NCBI GenBank assembly: GCA_024275995.1
Contig: JAJRYB010000126.1
Location: 1-43,087, forward strand
Source of the DNA: Planctomycetota bacterium
GTDB taxonomy: Bacteria; Planctomycetota; Phycisphaerae; SM23-33
Direction: 5' to 3'
Length of the DNA: 43,087 nucleotides
Part shown: piece after piece, positions 27,853 through 37,261 of the stretch
Numbering within the stretch: the stretch's first letter is position 1
Layout of the letters: each line of letters begins with the position of its first letter
Translations under genes and position numbers: made by a program
The notes under the pieces: generated by a model
Told to the model about the DNA's origin: nothing
Database searches by the model: none
What the model saw: the letters and a program-made list of their open reading frames with translations, nothing else

Positions 27853-28632
27853 TCACACATAGTCGATCTCGGCGTCGTTGGCGCATCTCCACCATGAGTA
27901 GTATTTGCCCGCCAGGTCTTCACGCGTCGGATACGGGTAATAAAACATCCCCTGTTGGTCGCCGATGTAAAAACCGCTCTCGATGCACCGGAACAGAATG
28001 GAGTGGCGAGAGATTCGATCGACCGTCTTGATCTGTTTTCCGGTCTCCAGGCCGAGTTCGCTAAGGCAACTTCTGATGTGGGTGATATTGTGATATGGGA
28101 GGCCCGCTCCACTACCGGAAGGATCTTCCGCCAGGTCGCCCAGTTCCAACTCGACGAAGCAAATCCTCGGGACGGAGATAAGCTTGGAAGTGTCCGTGAT
28201 GAACCGGCAGAACTGATCCGGCGCAAGTGCACTGGCGATCAGGGGATGAATCGGGCAGATTTCCTGGTAAAGGTGACGCTCCTTGAGTGGCCCGGCCGGC
28301 ACTTCGCCTTGCTTCAACTCCAGGACGCGACCGTGAGCGGTGGTAAGGTAGAGGCTGCCTATTGCATCGAGCGGAATGTGCTCCAGGACGCGGTAGATGC
28401 CCAGGTATACGGAGTGCTTCGGCTGACCGTCCGGATGCGGAACGCACAGTTTCTCAATACTGGTGAGATCAAAATAATCGCTCTGGAAGCCATCCTTGAT
28501 CTGGAAGAACATCGCCTGACCGTGTGGCCGCTTTTGTGTTCCTGTCGCAAGGTAGGCGCCGAACTCCTCCGGGGGGAGCATGGAAACGACCAGCGATTCC
28601 GGAACCAACGATAAGTATAGATATGTGCCCAT
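27853..28632 (-). CDS. Hypothetical protein, no recognised family
   Basis: Start MGTYLYLSLVPESLVVSMLPPEEFGAYLATG with an SD-like GAAGGGAAG just upstream; 259 aa. Confidence 0.65.
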   Translation of the reverse strand: MGTYLYLSLVPESLVVSMLPPEEFGAYLATGTQKRPHGQAMFFQIKDGFQSDYFDLTSIEKLCVPHPDGQPKHSVYLGIYRVLEHIPLDAIGSLYLTTAHGRVLELKQGEVPAGPLKERHLYQEICPIHPLIASALAPDQFCRFITDTSKLISVPRICFVELELGDLAEDPSGSGAGLPYHNITHIRSCLSELGLETGKQIKTVDRISRHSILFRCIESGFYIGDQQGMFYYPYPTREDLAGKYYSWWRCANDAEIDYV

Positions 28633-28997
28633 GTTTCTTCCCTTCCAGATATGTTCGCCAGACAGTTTTGCACCATTGCCCGGCCCTTGTATGCGAGAGA
28701 CCGGTCCGTAACCACGTTCAGATCTGAGACGAAAAGCGGCATACTGCCTCAAAACAAAAACCCTTCGCCACACAGAATCATATCATCGCCAATCAATACA
28801 CACAAGCTCCAGAAATAACTTAGAGCCCATCGGGCCGATTGAAAAAAGAAATTTGCTTTCAGAGTTTTTCGTGCTTGCGAGCGGGGTCCCCAATACGTAA
28901 AGTTGCCGGTTCAAGCTGTGCTATCTGTCTGGCGGCGTAGGGGCTGCCAAGGCGGCGCAGGCGAATTTCACCGAACTCCTGGAAAAGGGGCACGAGC

Positions 28998-29780
28998 ATG
29001 GAAGTTTTCATCAGCGAGACCTACGAAGAGATGAGCAAGGCGGCTGCGAAAGTCGTAGCCAAGACCCTCAACGCCAAACCGGACGCCGTTTTAGGCATGG
29101 CGACCGGATCGACGCCCCTTGGCCTGTACAAGGAACTCGTTCGCATGCACAGGGAAGAGGCGCTCGATTTCTCCCAGTGTACCACGTTCAACCTGGACGA
29201 GTACGTCGGACTGCCCGTTACGCACGAGCAGAGCTACCACTACTTCATGCACGAGAATTTCTTCAAGCACGTCAACATCCCCCTGCAGAATATCTACATC
29301 CCCTCCGGGACCACGGACAACTACCCGGCGTTCTGCGAGTGGTACGAGACGCGCATCGAGGAATGCGGCGGGATCGACATACAGATTCTCGGGATCGGTT
29401 CGGACGGGCACATCGCCTTCAATGAGCCGACCAGTTCGTTCAACTCGCGGACACGCCTCAAGACGCTCGCCGAGCAGACCATCGACGATAACGCGCGATT
29501 CTTCGAGAAGCGGCAAGACGTTCCGATCTACGCCATCACGATGGGCGTCGGGACCATCCTGGAGGCGGAGCACATTATTCTGCTCGCCAACGGCGAGAAC
29601 AAGGCCGACGCCGTCGCCGCGGCTGTGGAAGGCCCGGTTACGAGCATGATTACGGCTAGCGCCCTGCAACTGCATCCGGAGACGGACGTGTTTGTCGACG
29701 GACCGGCTGCGACCAAACTGCAAATGGCGGATTACTATAACTGGATCCAGAAAATGAAGCCCGGCGCGCCGCAGATGTGA
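28998..29780 (+). CDS. nagB: Glucosamine-6-phosphate deaminase
   Basis: LGMATGSTPLGLYKELVRMH, FNLDEYVGL, GIGSDGHIAFNEPTSSFNSRTR. Confidence 0.96.
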   Translation: MEVFISETYEEMSKAAAKVVAKTLNAKPDAVLGMATGSTPLGLYKELVRMHREEALDFSQCTTFNLDEYVGLPVTHEQSYHYFMHENFFKHVNIPLQNIYIPSGTTDNYPAFCEWYETRIEECGGIDIQILGIGSDGHIAFNEPTSSFNSRTRLKTLAEQTIDDNARFFEKRQDVPIYAITMGVGTILEAEHIILLANGENKADAVAAAVEGPVTSMITASALQLHPETDVFVDGPAATKLQMADYYNWIQKMKPGAPQM

Positions 29781-29785
29781 ATGTG

Positions 29786-29822
29786 GCTATCAGCTTTCAG
29801 CTATCAGCAGTCAGCTAAGAGC
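29786..29822. repeat. Short intergenic CTATCAG/GTCAGC-type degenerate repeat
   Basis: GCTATCAGCTTTCAGCTATCAGCAGTCAGCTAAGAGC between nagB and the next gene. Confidence 0.6.
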
Positions 29823-29860
29823 AACAGCAGAAACCGACCGCTGACTTGGGAGATTTCAAC

Positions 29861-31144
29861 ATGCGACTTGTGTTATTCGACTTGCCGTCGGAAAGACGCG
29901 GTAACTTCAATCCGATCTGCCTGAGCAGACCGATCTGGGAATTGCGATGCGGGATGTCCTCGCTGGGCGAGAAGATCATCGCCAGACTCGGCGCGACGGA
30001 CGTGGCGCAGTTCGTGCCTCAATACATGGCCGCCGCTTACGCCGAACAGACGGGCTATCCTGTCAACGACGCCAAGACGCTCGGCGGCGACGACCTGCTG
30101 CTGGTGAACCCCCGCGTCAAGGCCGAAGCCCTGAACGTGGAGACGACAGGAGCGCCCGAGGTGTGCCTGTCCGACGAGGGCGAAGTGCTTTACGCCCGCG
30201 TTCCAGCGGACACGCTCGCCAAATTGCAGGCGGGAAGCATCGAAGAACTGCTCGAGTCCGTCAAATCGCTTCCGAACGTGCAGCGGGACCTGGCGACGTG
30301 GAATTACACGTGGGACCTGGTGCTGGCGAACCCGGATCAGATTACCGAGGATTTTCGTGCGGCCGGGATGAGCGGTATCGTCGGCAGCGTCGAAGAACCA
30401 CGCGCGATCCGAGGCAGCGAAAAGGACGTGTACGTCGCGAGCGGCGCGAAGGTGCACCCGATGGTCGTGCTGGATGCCGAGCACGGGCCTATCTATATCG
30501 ACCAGGACGTCGAGGTGCATCCGTTCACGCGGATCGAAGGTCCATGCTACGTCGGGAAAAAGTCGATCCTTCTCGGCGCCAAGTGCCGAGAAGGTAACTC
30601 GATCGGACCGGTCTGCCGGGTGGGCGGCGAGGTGGAAGAGTCGATCATCCACGGACACTCCAACAAGTACCACGACGGCTTCCTCGGCCATGCTTACGTA
30701 GGCGAGTGGGTCAACCTTGGCGCACTGACGACCAACAGCGATCTGAAAAACGATTACTCCGACGTGTCAGTGGTGCTGGACGGAAAGAAACCCGTCGGCA
30801 CCGGTTCGACGAAAGTCGGATCGCTTATCGGCGATCACACGAAAACCTCCATCGGCGCGCTGTTCAACACCGGCGCGTACGTCGGCGCGATGACGCTGAT
30901 CATGGCAACCGGTTCGCCGCTGCCGAAGTTCATCCCCTCCTTCACATGGTTCCTCAATGGCGTACCCACCAAGGGTTTCGGCAAGAAGAAGCTCTATCAG
31001 ACTGCCAGGACCGCCATGAGCCGGCGCAAAAAGGAATGGACCGACGCCCAGGAGGCGATGTGGGATGCGATCTTCGAGTTGACCGCCCCGGTGCGCAACC
31101 CGGTGATAAAGAAGGGCCGCAGGGAAATGACCCGGGGACGTTAG
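29861..31144 (+). CDS. GlmU-like putative sugar-nucleotidyltransferase/acetyltransferase with left-handed beta-helix
   Basis: FDLPSERRGNFNPICLSRPIWELRCGMSSLGEKI; LbH region VHPFTRIEGPCYVGKKSILLGAKCREGNSIGPVCRVGGEVEESIIHGHSNKYHDGFLGHAYVGEWVNLGALTTNSDLKNDY. Confidence 0.85.
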   Translation: MRLVLFDLPSERRGNFNPICLSRPIWELRCGMSSLGEKIIARLGATDVAQFVPQYMAAAYAEQTGYPVNDAKTLGGDDLLLVNPRVKAEALNVETTGAPEVCLSDEGEVLYARVPADTLAKLQAGSIEELLESVKSLPNVQRDLATWNYTWDLVLANPDQITEDFRAAGMSGIVGSVEEPRAIRGSEKDVYVASGAKVHPMVVLDAEHGPIYIDQDVEVHPFTRIEGPCYVGKKSILLGAKCREGNSIGPVCRVGGEVEESIIHGHSNKYHDGFLGHAYVGEWVNLGALTTNSDLKNDYSDVSVVLDGKKPVGTGSTKVGSLIGDHTKTSIGALFNTGAYVGAMTLIMATGSPLPKFIPSFTWFLNGVPTKGFGKKKLYQTARTAMSRRKKEWTDAQEAMWDAIFELTAPVRNPVIKKGRREMTRGR

Positions 31145-31193
31145 CGAAACAGGAGTTTTTTGAATCGACCGACTTGCCGGAACAAGGTTGGCT

Positions 31194-31326
31194 GGTTGAT
31201 TGGTTAACTGGTCAGTCAGTAAAAAGTTACAGACGCCCAATCACCCGCCTGCCGGAGGACAGGTGCCCGGTCTTGTGGGCTGTCGTATAGAACAGGCGTA
31301 AGTTTTTACCAGTTAACCAATTAACC
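31194..31326. repeat. Intergenic inverted-repeat element (MITE/REP-like), about 133 bp
   Basis: Left arm GGTTGATTGGTTAACTGGTCAGTCAGTAAAAAGTTAC (31194-31230); right arm GTAAGTTTTTACCAGTTAACCAATTAACC (31298-31326). Complementary apart from an 8-nt insertion and 2 mismatches. Confidence 0.8.
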
Positions 31327-31364
31327 AGTTAACGACTTAACCGGTTAGTTCAAGGAGATACATA

Positions 31365-31619
31365 GTGGCGACAGTGGAACAGCGAGTCAAAAATATTACA
31401 GGCAGGGTGCTGCACGTCGATCCGGAAGGCATCAAGCTCGAAGACGATTTCGCCGCGGACCTTGGCGCCGAGAGTGTCCAGTCGATCGAGCTGGTGGCTA
31501 TGTTCGAAGAGGAATTCGGTATCGAGATGGATGAGGACCAGGCACTATCGGTGGAAACGGTAGACGCCGCGGTCCAGTTCATCACCCGAGTCTGCAAGGA
31601 ACAGGGCGTGGAAATATAG
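31365..31619 (+). CDS. Acyl carrier protein (GTG start)
   Basis: EDDFAADLGAESVQSIELVAMFEEEFGIEMDEDQALSVETVDAAVQFI; candidate phosphopantetheine Ser in GAES. Confidence 0.92.
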   Translation: MATVEQRVKNITGRVLHVDPEGIKLEDDFAADLGAESVQSIELVAMFEEEFGIEMDEDQALSVETVDAAVQFITRVCKEQGVEI

Positions 31620-31657
31620 CGATCAGGAAAGCAACCGATCCGGAAAGAAGTCCAATC

Positions 31658-33061
31658 ATGTCCGACAAGTCAAAAAAGTCCGAAAAGAAAAAATACCCGC
31701 TGGTGGAGGTCCGGGAAGCGAACCTGCTGGAAGATACGTTCGATTACAGCCTTCCTCCGCGCATCGACTTCGACGGTCCGATCGTGGAATACATCGACGG
31801 CGAGGCGGTCCAATTCGATCCGCAGTCTCTGAAAACACGGGACATCCGCATCACGGACACGACTTTCCGTGACGGTCAGCAGGCCCGTCCGCCTTATACC
31901 ATCGACCAGATGGTGAAGATTTACGACCTGATGTCGAAGCTCGGCGGTCCAAACGGAGTGGTACGCCAGACGGAATTTTTCCTCTACACGAAGAACGATC
32001 GCGAGACGCTGGACCGCTGCCGGGCGCTGGGGCACAGGTTCCCCGAGTGCACCGGGTGGATCCGCGCGGTCAAGGGCGACTTTCGCCTGGTCAAGGAGGC
32101 CGGTCTGAAGGAAACCGGCATGCTGACCAGCAGTTCGGACTATCACATCTTCCAGAAGCTGAAGATGGACCGCAAACTCGCGATGGATAAATACTGCGAG
32201 GTGGTCGACGCCGCGCTGGAGGCGTCCGTTCGTCCGCGCTGTCACCTGGAAGACGTCACCCGCGCGGACATCGACGGGTTCGTTCTTCCGTTCGTCGAGC
32301 GAGTGATGGAAATGGGCGAGCAGGTCGCCGACGAGCTCAAGCCGAAGTTCCGCCTGTGCGACACGATGGGTTTCGGAATAAGTTTCCCGGGCGCATCCCT
32401 GCCGAGGAGCATCCCCAAGCTCATCCACAAGTTCATCGAGTTGGGCGTGAGTTCCGATTGCCTGGAATGGCACGGGCACAACGATTTCCACAAGGTGCAC
32501 GTCAACGGCGCGTCGGCGTGGTTGTATGGCTGCGACGCCTGCAACACCACGCTGTTCGGCTTCGGCGAGCGCACGGGCAACCCGCCGCTGGAAAGCGCGA
32601 TCTTCGAGTACATCGCTCTCAAGGGCGACCTTTGCGGGATCGACACGCGCACGATCACCGAGCTGGCCGATTACATGCGGTCCATCGGGCTGCCGATTCC
32701 GGATAACTATCCGTTCGTCGGGAAGCATTTCAACACGACCCGCGCCGGTATCCACGCCGGAGGGCTTCGCCAGGACGAGCGGATCTACAACATATTCGAC
32801 ACGGAAAGCCTGCTCGGCCGCCCGCCGCGAGTGGCCATTACCGACAAGAGCGGAGCCGACGGGGTCGCCGTCTGGGTGAATGACTTCTTCGGACTCTCCG
32901 GAGAAGAACGCCTCAACAAGATAAAGGTCCACCGTCTCGCACGATGGGTGCTGGACCAGTACGAAATCGAGGGCCGGCTTACCGCCATCAGCGACGAGGA
33001 GATGGAAGCCAAAACCCGCGAACTCATGCCGGAATATTTTGACAAGTACATAGGCGAGTAA
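31658..33061 (+). CDS. DRE-TIM metallolyase / HMGL-like (2-isopropylmalate synthase-related) enzyme
   Basis: RITDTTFRDGQQARPPYTIDQMVKIYDLM; CLEWHGHNDFHKVHVNGASAWLYGCDACNTTLFGFGERTGNPPLE. Confidence 0.88.
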   Translation: MSDKSKKSEKKKYPLVEVREANLLEDTFDYSLPPRIDFDGPIVEYIDGEAVQFDPQSLKTRDIRITDTTFRDGQQARPPYTIDQMVKIYDLMSKLGGPNGVVRQTEFFLYTKNDRETLDRCRALGHRFPECTGWIRAVKGDFRLVKEAGLKETGMLTSSSDYHIFQKLKMDRKLAMDKYCEVVDAALEASVRPRCHLEDVTRADIDGFVLPFVERVMEMGEQVADELKPKFRLCDTMGFGISFPGASLPRSIPKLIHKFIELGVSSDCLEWHGHNDFHKVHVNGASAWLYGCDACNTTLFGFGERTGNPPLESAIFEYIALKGDLCGIDTRTITELADYMRSIGLPIPDNYPFVGKHFNTTRAGIHAGGLRQDERIYNIFDTESLLGRPPRVAITDKSGADGVAVWVNDFFGLSGEERLNKIKVHRLARWVLDQYEIEGRLTAISDEEMEAKTRELMPEYFDKYIGE

Positions 33062-33140
33062 ATCATTCGCTTGAATGTGTGCCGACGAAATGTCCGGCCG
33101 GGAGAAACAATTGGTTGCTACGGAAAGTAAGGACGAGCGC

Positions 33141-35246
33141 ATGGAACCGCTGGACGCTGTTTTCAATCCCCAGAGTGTAGCCGTGATGGGCGTCACGGCG
33201 ACTTCCGGAACGGTCCCGTATGACATCTTCAACAATATCCTCGATTCCGGATACAAGGGCGTGGTCTATCCCGTCGCCCCCGGAAAGCGCAGCATCCACG
33301 GCGTCAAGGCGTACCGATACCTGACGGACATTTCCGATGACGTTGACCTTGCAGTCATCGTCTATCCCGCCAACGTCTGCTTGCGTGCACTGGATCACTG
33401 CGCCGAAAAGGGTGTCCGCGGCGTGATAATGATCTCCGCGGGTTTTCGCGAGGTCGGGCCAGAAGGCGTCGAGCGCGAGCGGCAGGTGCAGGAAATCTGC
33501 CGGAAAAACGGTATATCACTGATCGGCCCGAATTGCCTGGGCGTAATCAACACCGATCCGAAAACGGTGCTGAACGCTTCGTTCGCCCGGAAAATGCCTG
33601 CCGAGGGAAGAATCGCCTTCCTCAGCCAGTCCGGCGCCCTGTGCACGGCGGTGCTCGATTACGCTCGCGGGAAGAAGATCGGGTTCTCGAAGTTCGTCAG
33701 TTTCGGAAACAAGGCCGGCGTTACGGAAATCGAGCTGCTGGATTACCTTCACCGGGATTCGGAAACCGACGTTATTCTTTTATACCTGGAGGAGCTTCGC
33801 GACGGTCGCGGTCTGATCGAAGCCGCCCGGCGAATCACTCGCGGCGAAAATGCCAAGCCGATTCTCGCGATAAAATCCGGCCGGACCCCGCAGGGAGCTT
33901 CCGCGGCGTCCAGTCACACCGGCTCGCTCGCCGGGGAAGACGCCATCTGCGAGGCGGTCTTCCAGCAGGCGGGTATTATCCGAGTGGACGGGATCGAGGA
34001 GATGTTCGATTCGGCCATCCTGATGACCAACCAGCCCATGCCCGCGGGAAAGCGATTGGCGATTGTCACCAACGCCGGAGGTCCGGGAGTTATGGCGACC
34101 GACGCGGCGGTCAGCGTCGGACTGGAAATCCCGACGTTCGAGCCTGAGACAACCGAGAAGCTCAAGGCTGCTCTTCCCGCGGCTGCGAATATCAAAAATC
34201 CCGTCGACGTGATCGGCGATGCGCGCAGCGATCGCTACAACTCCGCACTGGACGCCGTTCTCCAGGACTCGAACGTGGACGAGGCGCTTGTTATCCTCAC
34301 GCCGCAGTCCATGACGGACATAGACGATATCGCGCGAGGAATCGTCGAGGTCCACGGGCGGACGAACAAGCTGATCGCCTGTTCGTTCATGGGCGCTTAC
34401 GACGTGCAAACGGGCATCGACATCCTCCAGGCGGATGGAATACCGCATTACATTCTCCCCGAATGGGCGTGCGGCGCGATGGCCGACGTGGAACGCTTCC
34501 GTCAGTGGCGACAGAGCGCCGTCGGTGAAGCGACGAAACTACCGGTGGACGCCGCGGCGGCGAAGGAAATTATCGACGGCGCGCCCGCGGGATATCTCAG
34601 CGAAGAGAAGTCCCTGGCGGTTCTGGACGCCTACGGCCTGCCTGTCCCGACGCACAAGCTCTGTCACAACGTGGACGAGGCGGTCGCCTTCGCCGGCGAA
34701 ATCGGGTTCCCCGTCGTTCTTCGCGTGGTGAGCCCGCAGATCGTCCACAAGTTCGACGTGAAAGGTGTGGTGCTGAATCTCGCCGACGCGGACGCCGTGC
34801 GAAGCGCCTACGACGCCATGATGAAGAGCATCTCCGAGAACCTTCCCTACGCGGAAATTACCGGCGTGATCGTACGGGGAATGATTCCCCCCGGACACGA
34901 GGTAATCCTCGGCGCCAAGCGGGACGAGGTGTTCGGACCGATACTGATGTTCGGGCTGGGCGGCATATTTGTGGAGGTCCTCAAGGACGTTACGTTCGCA
35001 CTGGCGCCGATCGACGCCGGACGCGCGCACCGCATGGTGCGAGACATCAAGGCCTTCACCATGCTTGAGGGCGCTCGCGGAACCGAGAAGGCGGACGTAG
35101 CCGGCATCGAGGAGGCAATGATACGCCTCGGCCAGCTCGTGACGGACTTCGAGCGGATTTCGGAACTGGACATTAACCCGCTGATCGCCATATCGGAAAA
35201 AGATGGGAATGCCATCGCCGACGTGAGAATCAGAATAAGCGAGTAG
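33141..35246 (+). CDS. ADP-forming (NDP-forming) acyl-CoA synthetase, fused CoA-binding and ATP-grasp (ORF extends upstream to 33075)
   Basis: CoA-binding NPQSVAVMGVTATSGTVPYDIFNNIL, SLIGPNCLGVINT, FLSQSGALCTAVLDYA, SSHTGSLAGED; ATP-grasp part VVLRVVSPQIVHKFDVKGVVLNL. SD AAGGA before ATG 33141. Confidence 0.9.
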   Translation: MEPLDAVFNPQSVAVMGVTATSGTVPYDIFNNILDSGYKGVVYPVAPGKRSIHGVKAYRYLTDISDDVDLAVIVYPANVCLRALDHCAEKGVRGVIMISAGFREVGPEGVERERQVQEICRKNGISLIGPNCLGVINTDPKTVLNASFARKMPAEGRIAFLSQSGALCTAVLDYARGKKIGFSKFVSFGNKAGVTEIELLDYLHRDSETDVILLYLEELRDGRGLIEAARRITRGENAKPILAIKSGRTPQGASAASSHTGSLAGEDAICEAVFQQAGIIRVDGIEEMFDSAILMTNQPMPAGKRLAIVTNAGGPGVMATDAAVSVGLEIPTFEPETTEKLKAALPAAANIKNPVDVIGDARSDRYNSALDAVLQDSNVDEALVILTPQSMTDIDDIARGIVEVHGRTNKLIACSFMGAYDVQTGIDILQADGIPHYILPEWACGAMADVERFRQWRQSAVGEATKLPVDAAAAKEIIDGAPAGYLSEEKSLAVLDAYGLPVPTHKLCHNVDEAVAFAGEIGFPVVLRVVSPQIVHKFDVKGVVLNLADADAVRSAYDAMMKSISENLPYAEITGVIVRGMIPPGHEVILGAKRDEVFGPILMFGLGGIFVEVLKDVTFALAPIDAGRAHRMVRDIKAFTMLEGARGTEKADVAGIEEAMIRLGQLVTDFERISELDINPLIAISEKDGNAIADVRIRISE

Positions 35247-35287
35247 CGCGAACTTCTATGACGCGCTGACAATGGAGAAATGATTCG

Positions 35288-35533
35288 ATGGAAAAGAGCG
35301 AAATTCAGGAACGTGTTGTAAAGGTCGTTTGCGATGTGCTGCACATCGACGCGGACATGGTCACGCCGGAGGCGAACTTCGTGTTCGACCTTGGCGCCGA
35401 GAGCACGCAGAGCATCCAGCTCATAGCAGCGTTCGAAGAGGAGTTTGATATCGAGATGGACGAGGAGGCGGCGCTTTCGGTCGATACGGTCGGCGGCGCG
35501 ATCGACTTCATCGATAAATGCCTGGGTGCGTGA
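35288..35533 (+). CDS. Acyl carrier protein, second copy
   Basis: EANFVFDLGAESTQSIQLIAAFEEEFDIEMDEEAALSVDTVGGAIDFIDK, closely similar to the 31365-31619 product. Confidence 0.92.
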   Translation: MEKSEIQERVVKVVCDVLHIDADMVTPEANFVFDLGAESTQSIQLIAAFEEEFDIEMDEEAALSVDTVGGAIDFIDKCLGA

Positions 35534-35606
35534 GAAAAACGTGACCTGCCCATCCAGGCTGTGAGCGGCACGCACCATGCACGCGGTGCAGGTGATAAAA
35601 ATTTTC

Positions 35607-35635
35607 TTGACCCGTAGCGTCGTTTTTGGTTTAAT
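35607..35635 (+). promoter_or_regulatory. Sigma70-like promoter for the methionine operon
   Basis: TTGACC (35607-35612), 17-nt spacer, TTTAAT (35630-35635), directly before the SAM-I aptamer. Confidence 0.75.
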
Positions 35636-35639
35636 GTTT

Positions 35640-35757
35640 CCGGCATCAAGAGTGCGTGAGGGTACTGGCCCGATGATCGCACGGCAACCTGTCCGGGTGG
35701 CTTTCAAGCCCCGAAAGGATAAGGTGCCACAGCCAGCCTGGTGTGGAGCGATGTGGC
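35640..35757 (+). ncRNA. SAM-I (S-box) riboswitch
   Basis: CATCAAGAGTGCGTGAGGGTACTGGCCCGATGATCGCACGGCAACCTG...AAGGTGCCACAGCCAGCC matches the S-box consensus (ATCAAGAG..GAGGGA.CTGGCCCGATGA...CGGCAACC...AAGGTGC..A..CC); upstream of metY/metX. Confidence 0.93.
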
Positions 35758-35939
35758 CCGCGTGTAGAGCGGTTTTGGGCAAGCTGGGATCTGGGCTTCC
35801 CCGATCGTCGGCACGATTCATTCTCCCACGGGACGGCCGTAGTGTATTCGGCTCTTGATTCCAGTGCGCCCGTGCGCAAAGGCGCTCGGGCAGAGGCTTT
35901 ATGCGGTGATGGTTTCCGCGGAAATGGAAAGGATCGATC

Positions 35940-37244
35940 ATGGCGGATGAGCAGACGTATCGACTTGGGACACTGGCGCTGCACGCCGGACAGGAACCGG
36001 ACCCGACCACCGGAGCACGGGCGGTTCCGATCTACGCTACGGTGGCGTACAACTTCAAGGATACCGATCACGCCGCGAATCTTTTCGCGCTGAAGGAGTT
36101 CGGGAATATCTACTCCCGCCTGATGAACCCCACCTGCGACGTGTTGGAAAAACGCCTCGCAGCACTGGACGGCGGGGTAGGGGGGTTGGCGTTCGCCAGC
36201 GGACAGGCGGCGATAAGCGCAGCGGTGCTTACGCTCGCCGGAGCCGGACAGAATATCGTCTCATCGACGAGCCTGTACGGCGGAACATGGACACTCTTCA
36301 CCCAGACGTTCAAAAAAATCGGTATCGAGGTCAGATTTTTCGATCCCGGAAAGCCGGAAGACATCGCCGGACTCATCGACGACAACACGCGATGCGTCTA
36401 CCTGGAGACCAGCGGAAACCCGAAGAACGACGTGCCCGATTTCCGCAGGATCTCCGACATCGCCCACTCGCACGGGCTTCCGGTTCTCTGCGATAATACG
36501 GTCCTGACGCCCGTGCTCTTCAGGCCGATCGAGCACGGTATCGACATCGTGGTCTATTCCACCACGAAGTACCTCGGCGGGCACGGGGTGCACATCGGAG
36601 GGGTGATCGTCGATTCGGGCAACTTCCAATGGGCGGATAACCCGGACAAGTGGCCGCAGTTCTGCGCTCCGGACGACGCCTACCACGGCATGGTGTTTAC
36701 CGAGGCGCTCAAGCCGATCGGTAATATTGCGTACATCGTGTACGTTCGCACGCATATTTTGCGTGACATGGGTGGCTGCATGAGCCCGTTCGCGGCGTTC
36801 CTGTTCCTGCTGGGAATCGAGACGCTGCATTTGAGGATGCAGCGCCACTGCGAAAACGCCCTGGAACTTGCGAAATGGCTCGAAGGGCACGATTGCGTCC
36901 AGTGGGTCAACTACGCCGGACTGGAGAGCAGCCCACACTACGCCAACGGGCAAAAATACCTGCCTAACGGCGTTGGAGCGATCATCGGTTTCGGAATAAA
37001 GGGAGGAAAGGAAGCCGGTGTGAAGTTCATCAACAGCACGAAGCTCGCCAGCCATCTGGCCAACATCGGCGATGCCAAGACGCTGGTGATACACCCAGCC
37101 TCGACGACTCACCAGCAACTCACAGAGGAAGAACAGGCCGCGACGGGCGTTACGGACGAGTATGTTCGCCTCTGCGTCGGTATCGAAGACGTCGAGGATA
37201 TCAGAGAGGATATTGAGCAGGCGCTGCGCGCGTCACAAACGTAG
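35940..37244 (+). CDS. metY: O-acetylhomoserine sulfhydrylase (PLP-dependent)
   Basis: [71 protein letters not shown]-lysine region. Confidence 0.95.
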   Translation: MADEQTYRLGTLALHAGQEPDPTTGARAVPIYATVAYNFKDTDHAANLFALKEFGNIYSRLMNPTCDVLEKRLAALDGGVGGLAFASGQAAISAAVLTLAGAGQNIVSSTSLYGGTWTLFTQTFKKIGIEVRFFDPGKPEDIAGLIDDNTRCVYLETSGNPKNDVPDFRRISDIAHSHGLPVLCDNTVLTPVLFRPIEHGIDIVVYSTTKYLGGHGVHIGGVIVDSGNFQWADNPDKWPQFCAPDDAYHGMVFTEALKPIGNIAYIVYVRTHILRDMGGCMSPFAAFLFLLGIETLHLRMQRHCENALELAKWLEGHDCVQWVNYAGLESSPHYANGQKYLPNGVGAIIGFGIKGGKEAGVKFINSTKLASHLANIGDAKTLVIHPASTTHQQLTEEEQAATGVTDEYVRLCVGIEDVEDIREDIEQALRASQT

Positions 37245-37261
37245 AACTTTTAACAGAATGA

